DNA from: Streptomyces sulfonofaciens
GTDB taxonomy: Bacteria; Actinomycetota; Actinomycetes; Streptomycetales; Streptomycetaceae
DNA length: 64,000 nt
Direction of reading: 5' to 3'
Assembly: GCF_014656295.1 (NCBI RefSeq)
Contig: NZ_BNCD01000004.1
Location: 186,001-250,000, forward strand
Position numbers and translations under genes: made by a program. Of this stretch, positions 53,635-62,289 are shown piece by piece. The first letter of the stretch is position 1; every line of letters begins with the position of its first letter. Under the pieces are notes generated by a model. The model saw only the letters and a program-made list of their open reading frames with translations. It searched no databases and was not told where the DNA came from.

Positions 53635-54624
53635 TCAGCGCGGGGCCCCGTGCCCCGAGGAGGCCCCGTGCCCCGAGGGGGTGCCCGGCGCGGCCCACGC
53701 CGCGGGTGCCGCCCACGCCGCCAGCTCCCGCCCGCTGGTGAACCGGTGCTCCCGGCCGGTCACCGGATCGGTGAACCCAAGCACACGCGCGACCAGTTGC
53801 AGCGGGCGGCGGAAGTCGTCGTCCGGCACGGGGCCCGTCACCATCGGGTAGAGCGGGTCGCCCAGGATCGGCACGCCCAGGGAGTCCATGTGCACCCGCA
53901 ACTGGTGGGTGCGCCCCGTGCGGGGCAGGAGCCGGTAGCGGCCCAGCCCCGCACGGTGCTCAAGCAACTCGACCCGGCTGACGGCGTTGGGCTCGCCGGG
54001 CACCTCGCGCGCGGCGAGCACACCGCGCTCCTTCTCGATCCGGCTGCGCACCGTGCGGGGCAGGGCGAGGCCCGGGTCGTACGCGGCCACGGCCTCGTAC
54101 TCCTTGTGGACCAGCCGGTCGCGGAACAGCGTCTGGTAGGCGCCGCGTTCCCGCGGTCGCACGGTGAACAGCACGAGGCCCGCGGTGAGCCGGTCGAGGC
54201 GGTGGGCCGCGCTGAGCGTGGCCGTGCCCAGCTCCCGGCGCAGGCGCGCCAGCGCGGTCTCGGCGACATGGCTGCCGCGCGGGGTGGTGGCGAGGAAGTG
54301 CGGCTTGTCCACCACGACGATGTGCTCGTCGCGGTACACCACCAGCAGCGGGAAGGGCACCGCCGCCTCCGGCCGCCGCTCCCGGTGGAACCACACCGAG
54401 CCGCCCGGCCGGTACGGCGTGTCCGGCGCCACGGGCCGGCCGTCGGCGTCGACGAACGCCCCCTCGCGCAGCATCGCGTCGATCACCTCGGCCTGCGGCG
54501 CCAGCCGCTCCACCAGGTGGTCGCGCACGGTGGCCCACGCCCCGTCCGCCGGCAGCCTGACCCGTACCGGGTCGATGCCGTCGCGCTGGGGGAGGGGGGC
54601 AGGAGTGTGCCGCTTCCGTCTCAT
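53635..54624 (-). CDS. RluA-family pseudouridine synthase
   Basis: A 329-residue RNA pseudouridine synthase. The catalytic aspartate lies in HRLDRLTAGLVLF, and downstream motifs are LFRDRLVHKEYEAV and RTGRTHQLRVHMDSLG, all RluA-type. The ATG at 54624 follows only a weak ribosome site. The N-terminus (residues 15-90) may be a divergent S4-like domain. RNA target unknown. The C-terminal 20 residues are Ala/Gly/Pro-rich. It is divergent from the cupin gene. Confidence 0.92.
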   Translation of the reverse strand: MRRKRHTPAPLPQRDGIDPVRVRLPADGAWATVRDHLVERLAPQAEVIDAMLREGAFVDADGRPVAPDTPYRPGGSVWFHRERRPEAAVPFPLLVVYRDEHIVVVDKPHFLATTPRGSHVAETALARLRRELGTATLSAAHRLDRLTAGLVLFTVRPRERGAYQTLFRDRLVHKEYEAVAAYDPGLALPRTVRSRIEKERGVLAAREVPGEPNAVSRVELLEHRAGLGRYRLLPRTGRTHQLRVHMDSLGVPILGDPLYPMVTGPVPDDDFRRPLQLVARVLGFTDPVTGREHRFTSGRELAAWAAPAAWAAPGTPSGHGASSGHGAPR

Positions 54625-54751
54625 CGCGATCAAGCGTACGGGTCCGTGCGCGGGGCCGGGCCCGGAGCCGGGCGGCCGGGCCCGGAAGGAGAGGATGGGG
54701 CCGAACGTGCCGTACGGAGCGGCACACGACGCGACCAGGAACGGGGCGCCG

Positions 54752-55240
54752 ATGACACCGACGACACCAGGCACGACGGGCGGTCCGGCCGGAGACGGGG
54801 CGGGCGGGCGACCCGCGACGGCCGAGGAGCTGGACCTCGCGCGCCACCCCGAAGGCGGCTGGTACCGGGAGACCTGGCGCAGTGACATCACGGTGCGCCC
54901 CGAGGGATATCCGGGCGAACGCGCCGTCTCCACCGCGATCCACTTCCTGCTGGAGCCGGGCGACGAGTCCCGCTGGCACCGGCTGCGCTCCGCGGAGCTG
55001 TGGCTGTGGCACCGGGGTGGGCCGCTGCACCTGGTGCTCGGGGGTGACGGGGAGCGGCCCGGCGAGGAGACCACGCTGGTACTGGGCCCCGACACCGCGA
55101 GCGGTCAGTGCCTCCAGGGCCTCGTGCCGGCCGGGCACTGGCAGTGCGCCCGGCCCGCGGGCGCCCAGGAGGCACTGGTGAGCTGTGTGGTCACGCCCGG
55201 CTTCTCCTTCGACGACTTCCAACTGCTGCCGCAGGAGTGA
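54752..55240 (+). CDS. Cupin (DUF985) protein
   Basis: A 162-residue cupin of the DUF985 family. The core begins LARHPEGGWYRETWRSD and includes STAIHFLLEPGDESRWHRLRSAELWLWHRG (quoted in pieces: the HFLL, RWHRL and WLWH blocks) and VTPGFSFDDFQL near the end. Histidines of these blocks may bind a metal. The start is uncertain: ATG 54752 follows AGGAACGGGG, and ATG 54695 with GGAAGGAGAGG is an alternative giving 19 more residues. Function unknown. Confidence 0.85.
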   Translation: MTPTTPGTTGGPAGDGAGGRPATAEELDLARHPEGGWYRETWRSDITVRPEGYPGERAVSTAIHFLLEPGDESRWHRLRSAELWLWHRGGPLHLVLGGDGERPGEETTLVLGPDTASGQCLQGLVPAGHWQCARPAGAQEALVSCVVTPGFSFDDFQLLPQE

Positions 55241-55290
55241 GTCCACCCGGGCCCGGCCGCTCCGCCGGGCCCGGCCTCGTGGCCCGCGGA

Positions 55291-55320
55291 GGCACGGCCC
55301 GAGGGGGCACGGCCCGAGGG
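55291..55320 (+). repeat. 15-bp tandem repeat, two copies
   Basis: Two perfect copies of GGCACGGCCCGAGGG lie between the cupin and siderophore-interacting genes, with a degenerate third copy following. Confidence 0.7.
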
Positions 55321-55409
55321 AGCGCGGCCCCGCGGACGCACCGCCCGAGGGGCCGCACCCGGAACCGGTGCCCCCGGCCGGGCCCGGCCGTGCTCCGGAC
55401 CGGTCGCGC

Positions 55410-56252
55410 TCAGGCGGCGCTCGTCTTCTCCTGTTCGGCCTCCACCTGGGCGTTCCAGTCGCGCTTGGCGGCTCGCCAGCTCTCGTCGTCATGGCCGAGC
55501 CGCCAGTACCCGGAGACGGAGAGCCGCTCGCGCGGCACCTGCCGTTCGAGGCGCAGATGGCGGCGCAGCTCCTTCACCCAGCCTGCCTCGCCGTGCACGA
55601 AGGCGTGCGGCACGCCCGCGGGGAAGTGGAGGCCGCGGACGGCCGCGAGCAGCGCCTCGCCCACGGGCCGCTCGCCGCGGTGCAGCCAGACGACCTCGGC
55701 ACCGGTCGCGATCTTCTGCTCCTCCCGGGCGTCGGCGACCTCCACGAAGGCCAGGGCGCGGGCACCCTCGGGCAGCGCCTCCAACGTGGCGGCGATCGCG
55801 GGCAGCGCGCTCTCGTCCCCGGCCAGCAGGTGCCAGTCCGCCGCCGGGTCCGGCGCGTACGCGCCACCGGGACCGAAGAAGCGCACCAGGTCGCCGGGCC
55901 GGGCGTGCAGCGCCCAGGGGCCCGCGACGCCCTCGTCGCCGTGCACCACGAAGTCGATCGTCAGCTCGCCCGCCGCCGGGTCCCAGGAGCGGACCGTGTA
56001 CGCGCGCGTCACCGGCCACTGCTCACGCGGCAGCCGCTCACGGATCTGAGCCATGTCGAACGGCTCGGGATAGGTCACGCCCGCGGGGGCGAACAACAAC
56101 TTCACGTAGTGGTCGGTGAACTCCCCGAGGGGGAGGGCGGCGAGGTGCGGACCGCCCAGCACCACGCGCTGCATGTGCGGTGTGAGCCGCTCGGCGCGCA
56201 GCACCTGCGCCTGCCGGACCGGACGTTCCTTGCGCGGTGGACGCTCAGCCAT
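55410..56252 (-). CDS. Siderophore-interacting protein (ferric-siderophore reductase)
   Basis: A 280-residue flavoprotein of the SIP family that reduces ferric siderophores in the cytosol with NAD(P)H and FAD to release iron. The FAD-binding motif RAYTVRSWD is at about residue 83, DFVVHGDEGVAGPWA follows, and the C-terminal siderophore-interaction domain is near GYWRLGHDD. ATG 56252. A palindromic iron box at 56278-56293 lies 26 bases upstream, so iron repression through a DmdR/IdeR-type regulator is expected. It converges on the DUF985 cupin gene region. Confidence 0.94.
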   Translation of the reverse strand: MAERPPRKERPVRQAQVLRAERLTPHMQRVVLGGPHLAALPLGEFTDHYVKLLFAPAGVTYPEPFDMAQIRERLPREQWPVTRAYTVRSWDPAAGELTIDFVVHGDEGVAGPWALHARPGDLVRFFGPGGAYAPDPAADWHLLAGDESALPAIAATLEALPEGARALAFVEVADAREEQKIATGAEVVWLHRGERPVGEALLAAVRGLHFPAGVPHAFVHGEAGWVKELRRHLRLERQVPRERLSVSGYWRLGHDDESWRAAKRDWNAQVEAEQEKTSAA

Positions 56253-56277
56253 CTCGGCCTCCCAGTGACCATGGTTG

Positions 56278-56293
56278 CTTAGGCTTGCCTAAG
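56278..56293 (-). promoter_or_regulatory. Iron box (DmdR/IdeR operator candidate)
   Basis: The perfect palindrome CTTAGGC-TT-GCCTAAG matches the TTAGGCTAACCTAA core of the actinobacterial iron box at 12 of 14 positions. It lies between the exonuclease stop and the siderophore-interacting start, in position to repress the latter. Confidence 0.7.
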
Positions 56294-57238
56294 TTAACAC
56301 TCCTGGAGGGTGGCCAGTAGCCGTCGCAGGGATCCGCCGAGGCCCCAGCGGGACGCGAGGGCGTCCAGCCGGGCAGGGTCGCGGGGCTCGTGCGGCAGGG
56401 CGGTGTCGACCTCGGGCAGCGGCACGTCGGAGGCGACGCGCACCACCTTCGGGGCCACGGCGAGGTAGGGGGCCGCCTCGGTGAGCCGCCTGCGCTGGGT
56501 CGGGGTGAGCTTCGCCGCCGGATCGCGGACCGCTGCGAGGATGCCGGCGAGGTCGCCGAACTCGGCGAGGAGCTTCGCGGCCGTCTTCTCGCCGATGCCG
56601 GGCACGCCGGGCAGCCCGTCGCTGGGGTCGCCGCGCAGCAGTGCGAGGTCCGCGTAGCCGGCGCCGCCCACCCCGTACTTCGTGCGCAGCAGCGACTCGT
56701 CCGTGACCTGGAGCGAGCCGACGCCCTTGAGCGGGTACAGGACGCGCACACCGCGGGCGTCGTCGACGAGCTGGTACAGGTCGCGATCGCCCGTGACGAT
56801 GTCGACAGGTGCGCCGGCGCGGGCGGTGAAGGTGCCGATGACGTCGTCCGCCTCGTAGCCCTCGACGCCGACGCGCGCGATGCCGAGTGCGTCCAGCACC
56901 TGCTCGATGACCGGCACCTGGGGCGAGAGGGTGTCGGGGACCTCCTCCTCGTCGGGCCCGCCCGGCACCTCCGCGGCGACCCGGTGCGCCTTGTACGAGG
57001 GGATCAGCTCGACCCGCCAGGCGGGGCGCCAGTCCGCGTCCATGCAGGCGACCAGGGCGTGCGGGTGGTGGTCGCGCACCAGGCGGTCGATGAACTCCAG
57101 CAGGCCGCGCACCGCGTTCACCGGGGTGCCGTCCGGGGCGCGGACCGAGTCGGGGACCCCGAAGTAGGCCCGGAAGTACAGGGAGGCGGTGTCGAGCAGC
57201 ATGAGCCGACGCGTTCGCTGAGTCACGCTCCGCATCAT
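56294..57238 (-). CDS. 5'-3' exonuclease (PIN/H3TH, FEN-like)
   Basis: A 314-residue 5' nuclease homologous to the N-terminal exonuclease domain of DNA polymerase I, as a stand-alone protein. I chose ATG 57238 for its GGAGGGG ribosome site. Residues about 10-190 form the PIN-like nuclease with acidic residues (LLDTASLYFRAYF, GYEADDVIG, IVTGDRDLYQL), and the H3TH segment is GDPSDGLPGVPGIGEKTAAK. It may process flap or RNA-primed ends in repair. It is transcribed divergently from the ABC transporter genes. Confidence 0.92.
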   Translation of the reverse strand: MMRSVTQRTRRLMLLDTASLYFRAYFGVPDSVRAPDGTPVNAVRGLLEFIDRLVRDHHPHALVACMDADWRPAWRVELIPSYKAHRVAAEVPGGPDEEEVPDTLSPQVPVIEQVLDALGIARVGVEGYEADDVIGTFTARAGAPVDIVTGDRDLYQLVDDARGVRVLYPLKGVGSLQVTDESLLRTKYGVGGAGYADLALLRGDPSDGLPGVPGIGEKTAAKLLAEFGDLAGILAAVRDPAAKLTPTQRRRLTEAAPYLAVAPKVVRVASDVPLPEVDTALPHEPRDPARLDALASRWGLGGSLRRLLATLQEC

Positions 57239-57634
57239 GCCGCACCCCTCCGACATCCCGGCCCCCGCGCGGGGCGCGGCCGGCCGTTCACCCCGCGGGG
57301 CGCGGCCCGTCGCTCTCCCCGGTCCGGCGCGGCCCGCCGCTCACTCCCATCCGGCGCGGCCCGCCCTGCCGTCCGTCGTACGGGCGCCAGCCGCGGCCGG
57401 CCACCCCGCCCGCCACCTGCACAGAAGCGGAGGCATACCCGGCAGAAGTGAACGAACTGTGAACTGCACCACTTGGGTGTTTGCTTCACCTAAGTGAGGG
57501 CAGGCGCGCATCCGGAGCGGACCCGGTCGCGTTTCCCGACGGAACCGGCCGGTCACGCGGACGGCGCCGCTCCATGGCCCGCAGGCGGGGGAGGCGGGCC
57601 GACGTCCTCGTTCGACCGAGAGGTGTATGTGTCC
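57239..57634. other. Divergent region between the exonuclease and ABC transporter genes
   Basis: The 396 bases contain repeats of GGCGCGGCCCG near 57300-57370 and, close to the ATPase gene, a lower-GC patch with an inverted repeat at 57470-57496. No convincing ORF. Confidence 0.4.
57470..57496 (+). promoter_or_regulatory. Inverted repeat upstream of the ABC transporter operon
   Basis: CACTTGGGTG and CACCTAAGTG form a near-perfect (9 of 10) inverted repeat with a 7-base spacer, about 140 bases before the ATPase start. Operator or hairpin; the binding factor is unknown. Confidence 0.45.
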
Positions 57635-58786
57635 ATGCTGCAAGCCGAGCACCTGTACAAAGTGTTCGGCAGACGACCCGAGGGCGCGGTGGGCAGACTC
57701 CGTGCCGGAGCAGGCCGGGATGAACTGCGGGCCGACGGCGCCACCGCCGCGGTGATCGACGCCTCGTTCACGGTCGAACCGGGCGAGATCTTCGTCGTCA
57801 TGGGCCTGTCCGGATCCGGCAAGTCCACGCTGCTGCGCATGCTCAACGGCCTGCTGGAGCCGACGGCCGGACACGTACGCTTCGACGGGCAGGACCTCAC
57901 CGCGCTGGGCCCCAGGGAACTGCGCGAGGTCCGCTCACGGCAGATCAGCATGGTCTTCCAGCACTTCGCCCTCTTCCCGCACCGCAGCGTCCTGGAGAAC
58001 GCCGCGTACGGCCTGGAGGTGCAGGGCATCGCTCGCGCGGAGCGCGAGCGGCGCGCCCTGGAGGCGCTGGACCTCGCGGGCCTCGCGGGGTGGGAGGCGT
58101 CCTGGCCGGACGAGCTGTCCGGCGGCATGCAGCAGCGCGTCGGGTTGGCCCGGGCGCTGGCGACCGACGCCGACCTGCTGCTCATGGACGAGTCCTTCAG
58201 CGCGCTGGACCCGCTGATCAGGCGCGACATGCAGGATCAGCTCCTGGAGCTGCAGAAGCGGCTGAAGAAGACCATCGTCTTCATCACCCACGACCTCAAC
58301 GAGGCCATGCGGCTCGGCGACCGCATCGCCGTCATGCGCGACGGCCGGATCGTCCAGATCGGCACCGCCGAGGACATCCTGGTGACCCCGGCCAACGACT
58401 ACGTCGCCGCGTTCACCCAGGACGTCGACCGCTCCCGGGTGCTGACCGCCGGCTCGATCATGGCCGACCCCGACAGCGCCTACGGCACCGCCGCGGACGG
58501 CACCCGGCTGCGCACCCCCGAGGACGTGCTCGCCGCCGCGCCCGCCACGGTCACCGAGGACACCCCCATCATCGAGCTGTTCACCCCGTGCGCCACCAGC
58601 GGCACGGCCGTCGCCGTCACCGGCGAGGACGGCGAGCTCACCGGCGTGGTGCCGCGCACCAGGCTGCTGGCCGTGCTCGGCGAGCCGATGGCCCACGACC
58701 AGTCCCACGACGGCTCCGGTGGGGTGCCCGCGCCCCCGAGCGGACGCGGCGACGACGCCCAGGGCAAGGTGACCGCGGGTGCCTAG
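57635..58786 (+). CDS. Glycine betaine/proline ABC transporter ATPase (OpuAA/ProV type)
   Basis: A 383-residue ATPase of a quaternary-ammonium-compound importer. Walker A GLSGSGKST is at 57-65, the signature LSGGMQQRVGLARA and Walker B DLLLMDES follow, and a CBS-like region (about 290-365) follows as in osmotic-stress-gated ATPases. ATG 57635 has an AGAGGTG site 9 bases before; GTG 57623 and 57629 are alternatives. It overlaps the next gene by 8 bases. Together they should import glycine betaine or a relative. Confidence 0.92.
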   Translation: MLQAEHLYKVFGRRPEGAVGRLRAGAGRDELRADGATAAVIDASFTVEPGEIFVVMGLSGSGKSTLLRMLNGLLEPTAGHVRFDGQDLTALGPRELREVRSRQISMVFQHFALFPHRSVLENAAYGLEVQGIARAERERRALEALDLAGLAGWEASWPDELSGGMQQRVGLARALATDADLLLMDESFSALDPLIRRDMQDQLLELQKRLKKTIVFITHDLNEAMRLGDRIAVMRDGRIVQIGTAEDILVTPANDYVAAFTQDVDRSRVLTAGSIMADPDSAYGTAADGTRLRTPEDVLAAAPATVTEDTPIIELFTPCATSGTAVAVTGEDGELTGVVPRTRLLAVLGEPMAHDQSHDGSGGVPAPPSGRGDDAQGKVTAGA

Positions 58787-61397
58787 GCTCGAATTCGGCC
58801 ACTGGGTCGAGGACGTCGTCGACTGGCTCCAGACACACCTGAGCTGGCTCTTCGACCTCATCAAGACCGTCCTGGACGGCATGTACCACGGTGTGGACGC
58901 CGTCCTCGGCGGCGGCGAGCCGCTGCTGATGGCCGGCATCCTGGCCGTGATCGCCTTCTGGCTGCGCGGCCTGCTGCCCGGTGTGCTCGCCTTCGTCGGG
59001 TTCGCCCTGATCGACTCGCTCGCCCTGTGGGACGACGCGATGTCCACGCTCTCGCTGGTCGTCGTCGCCGCCGTGATCACGGTCGTGATCGCCGTGCCGG
59101 TGGGTGTGTGGGCGGCCCGCAACAGCCGGGTGAGCGCCGCGGTACGGCCGGTGCTCGACGTGATGCAGACCATGCCGGCGTTCGTGTACCTGATCCCGGG
59201 CGTGATGTTCTTCGGCGTGGGCACCACGCCGGGCATCATCGCCACCATCGTCTTCGCGATGCCGCCCGGCGTGCGGATGACCGAGCTCGGCATCCGCCAG
59301 GTCGACGAGGAACTGGTGGAGGCGGCCGACGCCTTCGGCACCAGCCCCCGTGACACCCTCACCCGGGTCCAGCTACCGCTGGCCCTGCCGACGATCATGG
59401 CCGGTGTCAACCAGGTCATCATGCTGGCGCTGTCCATGGTCGTCATCGGCGGAATGGCGGGCGCGGGCGGCCTCGGCGAGAAGGTCTACGCGGCGATCAC
59501 CCAGCTCCAGGTCGGCCTGGCCGCCGAGAGCGGCGTCGCGGTGGTCATCCTCGCCATGTACCTGGACCGGATGACGGGCGCGCTGAACCAGCGCGTGTCG
59601 CCCCTCGGCCGCAGGGCCGCGGCGAAGGCGGCCGCAGCGGTGCGCCGCTTCAGGTTCGCCCACTACAAGCCGGGCACCGCGGTCGCGCTGGTCGGCGTGG
59701 TGGTCCTCGCGCTGGTCGCGGGCGGCCTCAACCTGGCCGACTCCCAGGGCGGCGGCGCCCGGGCCGGCGCGAAGGTCGGGGCGGGCAAGACCGTCAACAT
59801 GGGCTACATCCCGTGGGACGAGGGCATCGCCACCACCTTCCTCTGGAAGGAGCTGCTGGAGCAGCGCGGCTACACGACCAACCTCAAGCAGCTCGACGCG
59901 GGCCCGCTCTACTCGGGGGTGGCGCGCGGTGACATCGACTTCCAGACGGACGCCTGGCTGCCCACCACCCACAAGGCGTACTGGGACAAGTACCGCAGCC
60001 AGCTCGACGACCTGGGCGGCTGGTACGGGCCGACGTCCCTGGAGCTGACGGTGCCGTCGTACGTGAAGGGTGTGGACTCGCTGGCGGACCTGAAGGGGAA
60101 GAGCGGTACGTTCGGCGGGAAGATCATCGGTATCGAGGCGAGTGCCGGTGAGATGGCCACCCTGAACGACAAGGTCCTCAAGGCGTACGGGCTGGACGGC
60201 GAGTACAAGGTGGTGTCGTCGAGCACGTCGTCGATGCTGGCGGAGCTGGACCGTTCGATCAAGAAGAAGGAACCGATCGTCGTCACCCTCTGGTCGCCGC
60301 ACTGGGCGTACGGCAAGTACGACCTGAAGAAGCTGGCGGACCCGAAGGGCGCCTGGGGCAAGGGCGAGCAGATCCACACCGTCGCCCACAAGGGCTTCGC
60401 CCGCAAGGACCCGACGGTGGCGAACTGGCTGAAGCACTTCAAGCTCACCGAGCAGCAGCTCACCAGCCTGGAGAACGAGATCCAGGGCGCAGGCGAGGGC
60501 CATGAGCAGGACGGTGTGAAGGCCTGGCTCAAGAAGAACCCGGGCCTGGTCGACAAGCTCGCCCCGGTACCCGGCGGCGGGGGCGCCCAGCAGGGCAGGG
60601 ACGCGGGCAAGACCGTCAACCTGGGCTACTTCCCGTGGGACGAGGCGATCGCCTCCACCTACCTCTGGGAGAACGTCCTCGAGGACCGCGGCTACAGGAC
60701 GAACGTGAAGCAGCTCGACCCGGGTCCCCTGTACACCGCGTTGTCCCGCGGTGACATGGACGTCCAACTGGACTCATGGCTGCCGACCACGCACAAGCAG
60801 TACTGGGACAGATACAAGGACAACCTCGACGACGTGGGTTCCTGGTACGGGCCGACGTCCCTGGAGCTGACGGTGCCGTCGTACGTGAAGGGTGTGGACT
60901 CGCTGGCGGACCTGAAGGGGAAGAGCGGTACGTTCGGCGGGAAGATCATCGGTATCGAGGCGAGTGCCGGTGAGATGGCCACCCTGAACGACAAGGTCCT
61001 CAAGGCGTACGGGCTGGACGGCGAGTACAAGGTGGTGTCGTCGAGCACGTCGTCGATGCTGGCGGAGCTGGACCGTTCGATCGAGAAGAAGGAACCGGTC
61101 GTCGTCACGCTGTGGACGCCGCACTGGGCGTACGGCAAGTACGACCTGAAGAAGCTGGCGGACCCGAAGGGCGCCTGGGGCAAGGGCGAGCGGATCCACA
61201 TCGTCGCCCACAAGGGCTTCGACAGGAAGTTCCCGGAGTTCGACGGCTGGCTGAAGCACTTCAAGCTCAGCGAGGGCGAGCTCGCCTCGCTGGAGGTGGA
61301 GATCCAGAAGGGCGGCGCGGGCAACGAGAAGCAGTCCGCCCGGCACTGGCTGGACGCCCACCCGGGCATGGAGGACAGGCTCGCGCCGGTCGGCTGA
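58779..61397 (+). CDS. Fused permease and double substrate-binding protein of the betaine ABC transporter
   Basis: An 872-residue fusion of a ProW-type permease and two OpuAC-type binding domains. Membrane helices lie in residues 40-290, with the EAA-like region VEAADAFGTSPRDTL, and a further helix near 305-325. Binding domain 1 starts near residue 335 (TVNMGYIPWDEGIATTFLW) and domain 2 near 606 (TVNLGYFPWDEAIASTYLW). Residues 415-494 and 689-768 are encoded by a perfect 240-bp direct repeat. Most homologues have one binding domain. The GTG at 58779 overlaps the ATPase stop. Confidence 0.93.
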   Translation: MPRLEFGHWVEDVVDWLQTHLSWLFDLIKTVLDGMYHGVDAVLGGGEPLLMAGILAVIAFWLRGLLPGVLAFVGFALIDSLALWDDAMSTLSLVVVAAVITVVIAVPVGVWAARNSRVSAAVRPVLDVMQTMPAFVYLIPGVMFFGVGTTPGIIATIVFAMPPGVRMTELGIRQVDEELVEAADAFGTSPRDTLTRVQLPLALPTIMAGVNQVIMLALSMVVIGGMAGAGGLGEKVYAAITQLQVGLAAESGVAVVILAMYLDRMTGALNQRVSPLGRRAAAKAAAAVRRFRFAHYKPGTAVALVGVVVLALVAGGLNLADSQGGGARAGAKVGAGKTVNMGYIPWDEGIATTFLWKELLEQRGYTTNLKQLDAGPLYSGVARGDIDFQTDAWLPTTHKAYWDKYRSQLDDLGGWYGPTSLELTVPSYVKGVDSLADLKGKSGTFGGKIIGIEASAGEMATLNDKVLKAYGLDGEYKVVSSSTSSMLAELDRSIKKKEPIVVTLWSPHWAYGKYDLKKLADPKGAWGKGEQIHTVAHKGFARKDPTVANWLKHFKLTEQQLTSLENEIQGAGEGHEQDGVKAWLKKNPGLVDKLAPVPGGGGAQQGRDAGKTVNLGYFPWDEAIASTYLWENVLEDRGYRTNVKQLDPGPLYTALSRGDMDVQLDSWLPTTHKQYWDRYKDNLDDVGSWYGPTSLELTVPSYVKGVDSLADLKGKSGTFGGKIIGIEASAGEMATLNDKVLKAYGLDGEYKVVSSSTSSMLAELDRSIEKKEPVVVTLWTPHWAYGKYDLKKLADPKGAWGKGERIHIVAHKGFDRKFPEFDGWLKHFKLSEGELASLEVEIQKGGAGNEKQSARHWLDAHPGMEDRLAPVG
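60021..60260 (+). repeat. 240-bp perfect direct repeat, copy 1 (inside the ABC fusion)
   Basis: Identical base for base to 60843-61082, with a period of 822 bp; both are in the same frame. Similarity continues at a lower level for more than 100 bases downstream. Confidence 0.97.
60843..61082 (+). repeat. 240-bp perfect direct repeat, copy 2 (inside the ABC fusion)
   Basis: Second copy of the perfect repeat at 60021-60260, coding for the same 80 residues of binding domain 2. Confidence 0.97.
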
Positions 61398-61719
61398 CGG
61401 GCCGGGCCCCCGGGGACCGGACACGGCGAAGGGGTGGATCCCGCAGCACGCGGGATCCACCCCTTCGCCGTGTCCGGTCCCATGCCCGCGGCCCCGCTGG
61501 GAACCCCACAAGAGGGTGGTGGGCAGCCGTACGGCACAACAGGATGAAACCGTTTACCGAACGTGCGTAAGGTGCAGAGAACTTCACAGGGCGGGACCGT
61601 GCCGTTCCGTACCGCGACGAACGGGCCTTTCCACCGGAACGCACGACCGAAGGCGCGGGACCATGGAGACTTGAGCACCTACGCACGGCGGACACCACGC
61701 ACGGGAGGGAGCCGGAGCG
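61398..61719. other. Intergenic region with terminator, ABC operon to XRE gene
   Basis: It contains the long hairpin at 61414-61480 and then about 240 bases with no clear gene. A GGGAGGGAGCCGG ribosome site precedes the XRE start. Confidence 0.5.
61414..61480 (+). terminator. 31-bp perfect-stem hairpin terminator
   Basis: Arms 61414-61444 and 61450-61480 are fully complementary with a 5-base loop (AGCAC). It lies 17 bases after the ABC fusion stop. There is no T-tract. It is the longest perfect stem in the window. Confidence 0.85.
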
Positions 61720-62289
61720 ATGGACGACAAAGAGACACCGCGGGTTGGCGCGGCCGTCCGGAGGCGGCGCAGGGCCCTGGAGCTCACCCTCGCCGTCGTC
61801 GCCGAGCGCAGCGGTCTGTCGGTGCCCTTCCTCAGCCAGGTCGAGAACGAGCGGGCCAGGCCCAGCACGCGCTCGCTGGAGAAGGTCGCCGACGCCCTGT
61901 GCACCACCGCCGTGGAACTGCTCGCCGCGGCCGATCCGGCACGCAGCGTGGACGTGGTGCGCGCCGACGACCAGGGCCTGCACCAGGGCCTGCCGAAGGG
62001 CGCCCTGGTGCGGCAACTGGTGCGCGGCCACCACCACCTCCAGGCGATGGAGTTCACCGGCGACCACGACGCGGGCCGCGAGTTCCAGCACCGCAACGAC
62101 GAGCTGCTCTACGTGGCGGACGGCGCCGCGGAGGTCGAGGCGGAGGGCAGCGCCTACCGGCTCGGCCGCGGCGACACCCTGTACATGACCGGTGGCGTGC
62201 GGCACCGGTGGCGCGCGACCGAACCGGACACCCGGATCGTGGTGGTGGCGCTCGCCGACCACATCGACGCGGTGGAGGACAGGCGCTGA
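61720..62289 (+). CDS. XRE-family regulator with cupin domain
   Basis: A 189-residue regulator. An XRE helix-turn-helix covers about residues 8-62 (LTLAVVAERSGLSVPFLSQVE then RARPSTRSLEKVADAL), and a C-terminal cupin covers about 105-180 (EFQHRNDELLYVADG and GGVRHRW) that may sense a small metabolite. Such XRE-cupin proteins often control polyamine, betaine or sugar catabolism. ATG 61720 has GGAGGGAG just upstream. It may regulate the adjacent betaine transporter; that is inference. Confidence 0.92.
   Translation: MDDKETPRVGAAVRRRRRALELTLAVVAERSGLSVPFLSQVENERARPSTRSLEKVADALCTTAVELLAAADPARSVDVVRADDQGLHQGLPKGALVRQLVRGHHHLQAMEFTGDHDAGREFQHRNDELLYVADGAAEVEAEGSAYRLGRGDTLYMTGGVRHRWRATEPDTRIVVVALADHIDAVEDRR

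Noticed and set aside
57470..57496. Iron box upstream of the betaine transporter
   Set aside because: The half-sites resemble TTAGGT/ACCTAA, but the spacing (9 bases between six-base halves) differs from the 7 bases of the 19-bp iron box, and the gene product is not iron-related.
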